Source: a virus. From it: a stretch of 64,000 nt of DNA. Position numbers and translations under genes: made by a program. The stretch is from positions 62,001-126,000 of IMG/VR virus record IMGVR_UViG_3300032163_000002. One strand, given 5' to 3'. Under the pieces are notes generated by a model, which was given only the letters and a program-made list of their open reading frames with translations, was not told where the DNA came from and searched no databases. Positions 58,397 to 64,000 of this stretch are shown piece after piece. Each line of letters opens with the position of its first letter. Positions within the stretch are counted from its first letter, which is position 1.

Positions 58397-60193
58397 TCAC
58401 GGCAAAGTCAAGCAAGGATTCGGCAGTGGATCAGGAACGGGTGAATCAATATTAGCAGTCGTTGTGATTCTAACGTGCTCAATGGCACTACCATCTTTAG
58501 CATCTCCAAGAATTGCCTTATTAGACTTGTCAAAATCGTTGATACGAATAAGTTTCCAGCGAGACACCGGAATATCCGCATAATCAGGTATCGTTTCTAT
58601 CCACCGATAAACGGTTTGATATATGCCTGTACCTATAATACCTCCATCATTATCATCGCTAGAACCCCCCTGCGAACCAATCGGTTGAAAATTCGTACCC
58701 CCAACAAGAATTATACCTTGTGTATACACAGACTGACTGAGCTTGACCGTCGCCCATGAAACTCCCGGTACACTGGAAATGAGTTTTGCTACGAGCGACT
58801 GCCGAGCATCCTGTCCAAATTCCACGTTGGCGTAAGAGAAATAATCCTGTACTGCCAGCTTTACATCTGCCGCGACAATTTCCGGGTCATACCGCATTCG
58901 ATCCACGGCAACGATAGCCGATATGATGATGTCTACCCATTCTGGCGCGCGAAAAACAAGACGAGTTGTAACCGGCTTTCGTTCTTCCAAGAGTGTTTGT
59001 ACGTTGGATTTAATTGTTGTATAAGCTGTGGAGTCTGATTCGACAAGATTTCCGTTAGTGTCAAGCGCCAAAAATACTACCATGACTCGATTGATAAGCT
59101 TGACGTTTGGATGCTCTTCTTCCTGTTCACCCCACGCATTTGCTTTATCGACACCGTTGATACTACGAGTAAGAGCTATGTAATCATTCTTGGACATTGC
59201 CCGAAAAAGCGCAGACAATAACGCTGGTCCATTCTGTTTCGCATTTTCAATCGTCTCAGGATCTGCGCCTCCCGAAATTGGAAGAATATTCGTAGCAATT
59301 AGCTGTACAGGAATTCCGTTCGCGTCTGTAATAACAGAAGAAACACTGGTAATAGTGCCCGCAGCTAGATTTCCTACGGAGCCTAAAGTGAGAATCGGAT
59401 AAACATAAATATTTTGGCCTAATGCTGGAATTTTCCCGAACTTTCCATCTCCAAATTGCACGTAGACATTTCCTCGTGCATCTTCACTTGACTGAAAAAC
59501 TTGATCATTTGACTCGGAAGTAAGAAACGATGAAACATTGGACCAAGAAAGCGAGGAAGCTTCCGATGAGCCAATCTTGACGATGAGCAGGTTTCGATCA
59601 ATACCTTGTATGCTTAATACGTATCGTTGATTTGCCGTACCATCTGCTGAAAAAACTTCCGGAGCAGTTATTTTTTGCCCTTGAATGACTCCAACTATCA
59701 CAGAACCCGGAGCACCCGGTTCTGACGCTGTTAAGTAAGCATCTTCCGTAGTATAAAAATCCACAGAGTCTACGTTGTCACTACGCCCGGAAAGTTGAGT
59801 TCCAGCCGGAATATAAATTGAATTCGCGTGTCCATTCACAGTTCCATATGTAGGACTACTAGCCGCTGGAGACACGGAGAGTGTAACTTGTCCTTTGGCT
59901 GCACCATACCCCAACAAATCATAATCTATAAGCTTCAACAAATTTTTGACATTAGCTCGTTGTACCGCAGTTGGAAGCTGTGTCTCAGAAAATTTCTTAT
60001 CAAGGTAAAAGAGCAACTGATCTTGCATGGCAATGAGAAGCTCAAGAACCGCAATACCAAGATCAGATTCATTTAGATCCGTCCAACGCCCGACGCTTAA
60101 TACCGGAATTCGCGCAAAAAGTTCATCTCGCAACGAGCGCCAATCTGCATTCGTATAAGAAATTTTAGCAGCAGGAGTAAGTTGTAAAGTCAT
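58397..60193 (-). CDS. Baseplate J-like protein (gp6/gpJ)
   Basis: 598 residues. Starts with DWRSLRDELFARIPVLS and DLGIAVLELLIAMQDQLLFY, then VYVQFGDGKFGKIPALGQNI, GGADPETIENAKQNGPALLS and DYIALTRSINGVDKANAWG, the J-family blocks. The J and gp6 proteins form the inner ring of the baseplate. It begins where the gp25-like gene ends. Confidence 0.87.
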   Translation of the reverse strand: MTLQLTPAAKISYTNADWRSLRDELFARIPVLSVGRWTDLNESDLGIAVLELLIAMQDQLLFYLDKKFSETQLPTAVQRANVKNLLKLIDYDLLGYGAAKGQVTLSVSPAASSPTYGTVNGHANSIYIPAGTQLSGRSDNVDSVDFYTTEDAYLTASEPGAPGSVIVGVIQGQKITAPEVFSADGTANQRYVLSIQGIDRNLLIVKIGSSEASSLSWSNVSSFLTSESNDQVFQSSEDARGNVYVQFGDGKFGKIPALGQNIYVYPILTLGSVGNLAAGTITSVSSVITDANGIPVQLIATNILPISGGADPETIENAKQNGPALLSALFRAMSKNDYIALTRSINGVDKANAWGEQEEEHPNVKLINRVMVVFLALDTNGNLVESDSTAYTTIKSNVQTLLEERKPVTTRLVFRAPEWVDIIISAIVAVDRMRYDPEIVAADVKLAVQDYFSYANVEFGQDARQSLVAKLISSVPGVSWATVKLSQSVYTQGIILVGGTNFQPIGSQGGSSDDNDGGIIGTGIYQTVYRWIETIPDYADIPVSRWKLIRINDFDKSNKAILGDAKDGSAIEHVRITTTANIDSPVPDPLPNPCLTLP

Positions 60194-61818
60194 TATGGCC
60201 TACCTTGAATAGGAAGTACCATACCCTTAGTAGAAATTCTATTTGATTCAAAACCTGTCACGCTGCTCGTCATAGACATTCCCTTGATTTCAAAAGGAAA
60301 GACGAAAGATCCCGTTTGGTGTGTCTGTACCACGTAGAAATTGATGACGATTCCAATATACTCAGGACGATTATCGTCCCTCTGGAAATAGACATTTGTG
60401 ATGGTAATACGCCGTTCCCAACGCCGCAAAGACTCGACAGTGTAATAATAAAGAAGTTGATTCGTAAACCCATCACTCGGTTCAAAAACAAGATCATAAA
60501 GCCTTGAATTATGGATGAAAACCCCAGCACTTACAGCATAATTTTCAGTCGTTGAATTTGCCAAGTCAAATACTTCGAGAACCAACCCGGTTTTTTCTAC
60601 AAAAAGAACTTTATGATTATGCCATTTATTTCCCTTCAGTATTTGTGGGGCTAACAAAGCTACTGGAATTCGACGTATCAAGGTCGCGCGACTAATCTTA
60701 AAATGCGAACATACACGCTGCACAACTTCAGTTCTATTCTCAACCCGCAAAGTAGTTGAAAATTTACGAATAACCTCTGCTGATATTGGCTTTTTGCGCA
60801 CTAATCCAAGCGTGCGTGCATAAGCCCGCCCTAAAAGACTGCGCGACCACACCCCACTTTGCCCTACTCTCCTACATACTTCTACACGATGCTCATGTGC
60901 AAGACGCTGTCGCTCTGGACTGTGCCTACGCGCGTACTCTTCAAGCCGTAACATCTCTCGACGTTCCCGCATGATTTTCCAACGCTCTGCCAAAGATGCC
61001 TTCATTTTCGAAATACGCCTCTCTTCCGAATGTGCAGAGCGTCTGTAAGCAGCCAGATTTTTCAAAGCAATAGCTCGCATTTTTTCCCGGTGCTTCGGGT
61101 CTTTCCAAAGTCGTTCCAAAGGCATTCCCGGAGTAAACATATGCTTGATATGCTGAGCATGAAGCTCAATATGTTCTTTTTTCTCCAGCGCCACAAGATT
61201 ATCCGGACTATTGTTTCGCTTACAAAAATCTTTATGATGTACGATATGTCCAACTTTTACGTTTAATACTACCCTGTGGGTAGGACACCATTTGTTCAAG
61301 TGAGAAAGATATGTTTCCTCATATCCTTTTCGATTTATCTTGCGATAAAGAGGCATTAAAGACATTCCAGTAAGAAGATTTTCAGCCGAACAATACATAC
61401 CCCCCCGTAACATGAAGGGGTGTCCAGCCGTCACCAAAATAGATTCCATGTTATCTAGCGTAACACGAAGCACTTCTTGAAATCCACGAGATACGGCACC
61501 GGGAGAGAACGCAGGAACCATTTTACCGTCCCTATTCCCGTAAACCCATACCGGAACACCTACAAGTTCTCTAATTAAACGCTCTGTGCCGTTCAAGAGT
61601 GGGATTTTCGTATCTCCTGACACGCAACCGAATTCTGGTTGCATAATACGTTCACCGGGACGGGTACGTAAAATCGTCTGAATCGAAGAGATAATTTTGT
61701 CAAGCCCGTTGGCCGTTGTGACTGCACGAACTCCTTTTCCCACAGAAAAAGAAAAAGGAGACCGCATTCCGGTTCCAATTACGTCGCGCGAGCCGAGAGG
61801 TACACCAGTAAGTGACAA
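60193..61818 (-). CDS. Baseplate wedge protein (gp25-like) with intein
   Basis: 541 residues from TTG 61818 (AGGAGAG upstream). Extein of 168 residues: TRPGERIMQPEFG, then after the intein SRLYDLVFEPSDGFTNQL. This is the gp25/W core (GER.M.P.FG..L..L.FEP). The intein fills residues 65-437. Gp25 is the sheath initiator in contractile tails and baseplate-like systems. The C-terminal ~100 residues are beta-rich. Confidence 0.88.
   Translation of the reverse strand: MSLTGVPLGSRDVIGTGMRSPFSFSVGKGVRAVTTANGLDKIISSIQTILRTRPGERIMQPEFGCVSGDTKIPLLNGTERLIRELVGVPVWVYGNRDGKMVPAFSPGAVSRGFQEVLRVTLDNMESILVTAGHPFMLRGGMYCSAENLLTGMSLMPLYRKINRKGYEETYLSHLNKWCPTHRVVLNVKVGHIVHHKDFCKRNNSPDNLVALEKKEHIELHAQHIKHMFTPGMPLERLWKDPKHREKMRAIALKNLAAYRRSAHSEERRISKMKASLAERWKIMRERREMLRLEEYARRHSPERQRLAHEHRVEVCRRVGQSGVWSRSLLGRAYARTLGLVRKKPISAEVIRKFSTTLRVENRTEVVQRVCSHFKISRATLIRRIPVALLAPQILKGNKWHNHKVLFVEKTGLVLEVFDLANSTTENYAVSAGVFIHNSRLYDLVFEPSDGFTNQLLYYYTVESLRRWERRITITNVYFQRDDNRPEYIGIVINFYVVQTHQTGSFVFPFEIKGMSMTSSVTGFESNRISTKGMVLPIQGRP
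60508..61626 (-). other. Intein in gp25-like protein, HNH type (373 residues)
   Basis: Begins CVSGDTKIPLLNGTERL, block B LVTAGHPFML, ends AGVFIHN before Ser. Unlike the other three it contains an HNH nuclease (HIVHHKDFCKRNNSPDNLVA then EHIELHAQH), followed by very basic helical repeats typical of DNA-binding modules in HNH homing enzymes, and an HTH-like VCSHFKISRATLIRR. Confidence 0.93.
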
Positions 61819-61843
61819 CGAAGTTCTCTCCTACGAAGATAGT

Positions 61844-62101
61844 TCAGATTACTTGCATTTTTGTTGCGCCAGCAATAATAGTTGATCCTTCATCCGTCAT
61901 ACTTCCAACCATACCAACAAATTTTCCTTCAACTTTCGTTTTCGTAGAAAGTGCTGCTACTAAAGTTGCTGTGCCGTGCCCTGTCAAAATTGAACCAAGA
62001 AATGCCACAAAAAGTCCTCCTATCTTAAACTTTGTGGATACATTACTCGTAACTGTACGGCCATCGTCATCAGGAGAAGTAAGAGTGGCGATAGCTGGCA
62101 T
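61844..62101 (-). CDS. PAAR-like spike tip protein
   Basis: 85 residues from ATG 62101. Gly/Thr-rich beta repeats (SILTGHGTATLVAALSTKTK, GSMTDEGSTIIAGATK) resemble PAAR/gp5.4-type tips of the tail spike. Position just before the gp25 gene fits. The longer frame to 62269 is antisense-like sequence within the neighbouring gene. Confidence 0.6.
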   Translation of the reverse strand: MPAIATLTSPDDDGRTVTSNVSTKFKIGGLFVAFLGSILTGHGTATLVAALSTKTKVEGKFVGMVGSMTDEGSTIIAGATKMQVI

Positions 62102-62105
62102 TTTC

Positions 62106-64000
62106 TTAATTCCAATTATACAAAGAAGCAGTACCCGAAAGCGTTCCGGCAACCGAAATTGCCATTGCCGCAGATTGTTCCGTAAGAGTTCCAGAAACGT
62201 CAAGAAGCATTGTCGCAGCATATTCCGAAAGAGACGTAATGGCCGTAATGGAAATAGCAGACCCATCAAATACCATCACGTCGCCCCACATATCACGAAT
62301 TTTGATGGAGGAAAGAGTAACTTCGACATAAGTAACACCCGGCACAGGCTCCCCTGCTCCAATACTGAGAACCGCACCTGCTCCAGCAACCGTAGCCGAT
62401 CCTCCAAAAAGCCCTAAATAACCAGCCGCAAGTGCGAGAGCCCCCAACGAAATTCCTGCGGAAACAACAACTCCTCCACTTATAAATGATGAAGCCATCA
62501 CTCCAAGGGCTCCAACGGTCGCTCCACTACTTTGTGTGAAAACCCCACTGACTACGGAATTCCATTCTTCATAAATCGTATCCGTAACCGTGACATCGCC
62601 TCCGAAAATATCTGCTACACTTCGAATATGACTCATCGTAGCAATCATCGCGGAAGGTCCAGAATAAGTCGTTCCCCGCGATACTACGAAAGTATCCTGA
62701 ACATCAAGCCCTACGGCAGCTCCTATGATTGCACAGCGATCAAACCTGAGTCGGGTCTGCTTCACCCCTGCTCCTGCCGAAGAAACCCCATTCACCACTC
62801 CGGAAATAACCGGGCACAAAACCGCATCCACATCAGTCTGCGTAAGATTCAACCCGTCTCCAGCTAATCCACTGATTGATTGAACCTTCCTGAGCTTGAT
62901 TAGAGATTCGGTCGCTTTGATGCCGTCTCCGGCCAACCCGGAGATCGAATCCTGCCCTACCACGTTAACCGTAGAGCCCGCACCTGCCACGATACCGTCT
63001 CCGGCCTGCCCTGTGATGGCCGTACCCTTAGAGGCCGTAATTTGACAGTCTGAACCCGCGTTTACACCATCCCCAGCCATTCCGGTAACTGCCTGACACT
63101 GTGACAGGATGAGCCGGGCTGCTGCCCCCATCTTGACCCCGTCTCCTGCCATTCCAGTAACTGCTGCCGCTCCCTGTAAGGAAGCATAAGAATCATCTCC
63201 AAGCGTAACCCCGTCCCCACCCTCTCCTGTAATGTTCTCAACAAAAAAGGTAGCGAGACGAGAACCTTCAATAATTTTTGCGCCGGAACCCGCTAGTCCA
63301 TTGACCTTCGCAACTTCATAAAGTTGGAGAAGAGATTTATTTGCGGCGTAAACTCCATCCAAACCCATCCCCTCAATGGTAATAACGTCGTTTACATAAA
63401 GCTCAGAAGTCTCATCAAGATGAATTCCATGCCGACCAGTTCCTATAAGTGATTGCACACTGACAACATGACCGTGGCCGCCATTTTCAAGCTGAATAGC
63501 GTCCTTCGCGTCACTCTTAATAAGTTGCCCACCAAGCATAAAAATCGAATTCAGATTTGCACCACGAATAGCAGAATTTCCTTGACCACGAATTATTTTG
63601 AACGTACGAACTTCCGCCCCAGCATGATTATCAAGGAAAATTGCAGAGTCAGAGTTTCCGATAATTTGATCGCATTTGTTACAGAGCACAAAACCGTGTG
63701 TATCTCCGAAAATGGCCTGTATCTGTCCTTGAATCAGCGCACAGTTCAACCCTTCGATTCGGGCGTAATTTTCAGCATGAGCAGCATAAGTAGCTACGCC
63801 TTCAATTACAGCACACTCGATAGCCTGAATTACGGAACGATCAAGTGCCCATAATGCTTTCACACCTTTGATTGAAGGACATTTTGAAAGAAGCACAAAA
63901 GAAGCACCGTCAGCTTTGATTGCTGCCGTCCCATGAGCCGAATAACTACAACGAGTAATTCGCCCCTGCGAACCGCTAGAAAAATCACATCCAATATCAC
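62106..64000 (-). CDS. Parallel beta-helix tail protein, partial (5' end outside window)
   Basis: The frame is open from 64000 to TAA 62106, at least 630 residues; the true start lies beyond the window. Repeats of about 22 residues with AVTGMAGDGV, AITGQAGDGI and SISGLAGDGI cores indicate a right-handed beta-helix, as in tailspikes and depolymerases. The C-terminus is hydrophobic and Gly/Ala-rich. It may be a surface polysaccharide-binding spike; no catalytic motif was identified. Confidence 0.7.
   Translation of the reverse strand, partial: DIGCDFSSGSQGRITRCSYSAHGTAAIKADGASFVLLSKCPSIKGVKALWALDRSVIQAIECAVIEGVATYAAHAENYARIEGLNCALIQGQIQAIFGDTHGFVLCNKCDQIIGNSDSAIFLDNHAGAEVRTFKIIRGQGNSAIRGANLNSIFMLGGQLIKSDAKDAIQLENGGHGHVVSVQSLIGTGRHGIHLDETSELYVNDVITIEGMGLDGVYAANKSLLQLYEVAKVNGLAGSGAKIIEGSRLATFFVENITGEGGDGVTLGDDSYASLQGAAAVTGMAGDGVKMGAAARLILSQCQAVTGMAGDGVNAGSDCQITASKGTAITGQAGDGIVAGAGSTVNVVGQDSISGLAGDGIKATESLIKLRKVQSISGLAGDGLNLTQTDVDAVLCPVISGVVNGVSSAGAGVKQTRLRFDRCAIIGAAVGLDVQDTFVVSRGTTYSGPSAMIATMSHIRSVADIFGGDVTVTDTIYEEWNSVVSGVFTQSSGATVGALGVMASSFISGGVVVSAGISLGALALAAGYLGLFGGSATVAGAGAVLSIGAGEPVPGVTYVEVTLSSIKIRDMWGDVMVFDGSAISITAITSLSEYAATMLLDVSGTLTEQSAAMAISVAGTLSGTASLYNWN

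Noticed and set aside
1-64000. Global reassignment of TAG to a sense codon
   Set aside because: About eight genes (for example those ending at 611, 14595, 28810, 55958) end in TAG with a good new start or unrelated sequence after it, so TAG is still a working stop.
1-64000. tRNA genes
   Set aside because: No cloverleaf with a standard T-loop (GTTCRANNC) and acceptor stem was recognised on reading; a tRNA search program would be needed to exclude them, especially a suppressor tRNA.

Overview
The window is a 64 kb internal piece of a double-stranded DNA tailed bacteriophage genome. Both ends cut genes. The evidence is a terminase large subunit, a portal, a head-morphogenesis protein, baseplate proteins of the gp25, J and I types, and a phage replication and recombination module. 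The gp25/J/I set indicates a contractile (myovirus-like) tail. No integrase, tRNA, CRISPR array, endolysin or rRNA was recognised. The host cannot be named from the sequence; the promoters are plain sigma-70 type (TTGACA-N17-TAAGTT).

Layout. (1) 1-37,803, leftward: about 60 tightly packed early genes, most joined by ATGA, TGATG or TAATG overlaps. They encode replication and recombination proteins (UDG-DNA polymerase A fusion, DnaB-like helicase, Toprim primase, gp32-like SSB, UvsX/RecA, UvsY-like coiled coil, SbcC/SbcD i.e. gp46/gp47 nuclease, UvsW-like helicase, PDDEXK resolvase), a MoxR-type AAA ATPase with a VWA partner, transcription-related proteins (a gp55-like sigma, an alpha-CTD-like zinc protein, an AT-hook protein) and many small zinc-ribbon or unknown proteins. 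(2) 36,919-37,428: a non-coding region with iteron-like repeats. (3) 37,927-48,564, rightward: the packaging and head operon, with inteins in three of its proteins. (4) 48,643-64,000, leftward: the tail, baseplate and fibre operon, including a fourth intein in the gp25-like wedge protein. Blocks 3 and 4 converge on a strong hairpin terminator at 48.6 kb.

Regulation. Eight copies of a promoter-operator cassette are spread through the leftward block. Each has a -35 TTGACW, a 17-bp spacer and a -10 overlapped by a CTTACANNTGTAAG-type palindrome, so one repressor probably controls all early transcription units. In five cassettes, and at the rightward late promoter, the start codon lies 7-8 nt from the end of the -10 box, where transcription should begin. 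These genes are therefore probably translated from leaderless mRNAs. Between two divergent promoters at 28.1 kb there is a likely small RNA gene of about 75 nt ending in an 11-bp hairpin terminator.

The most unusual points are the operator regulon with leaderless starts, two intact-looking small genes interrupted by a single in-frame TAG (missed by ordinary ORF calling), four inteins in virion genes, and a phage protein whose N-terminus resembles the RNA polymerase alpha C-terminal domain.
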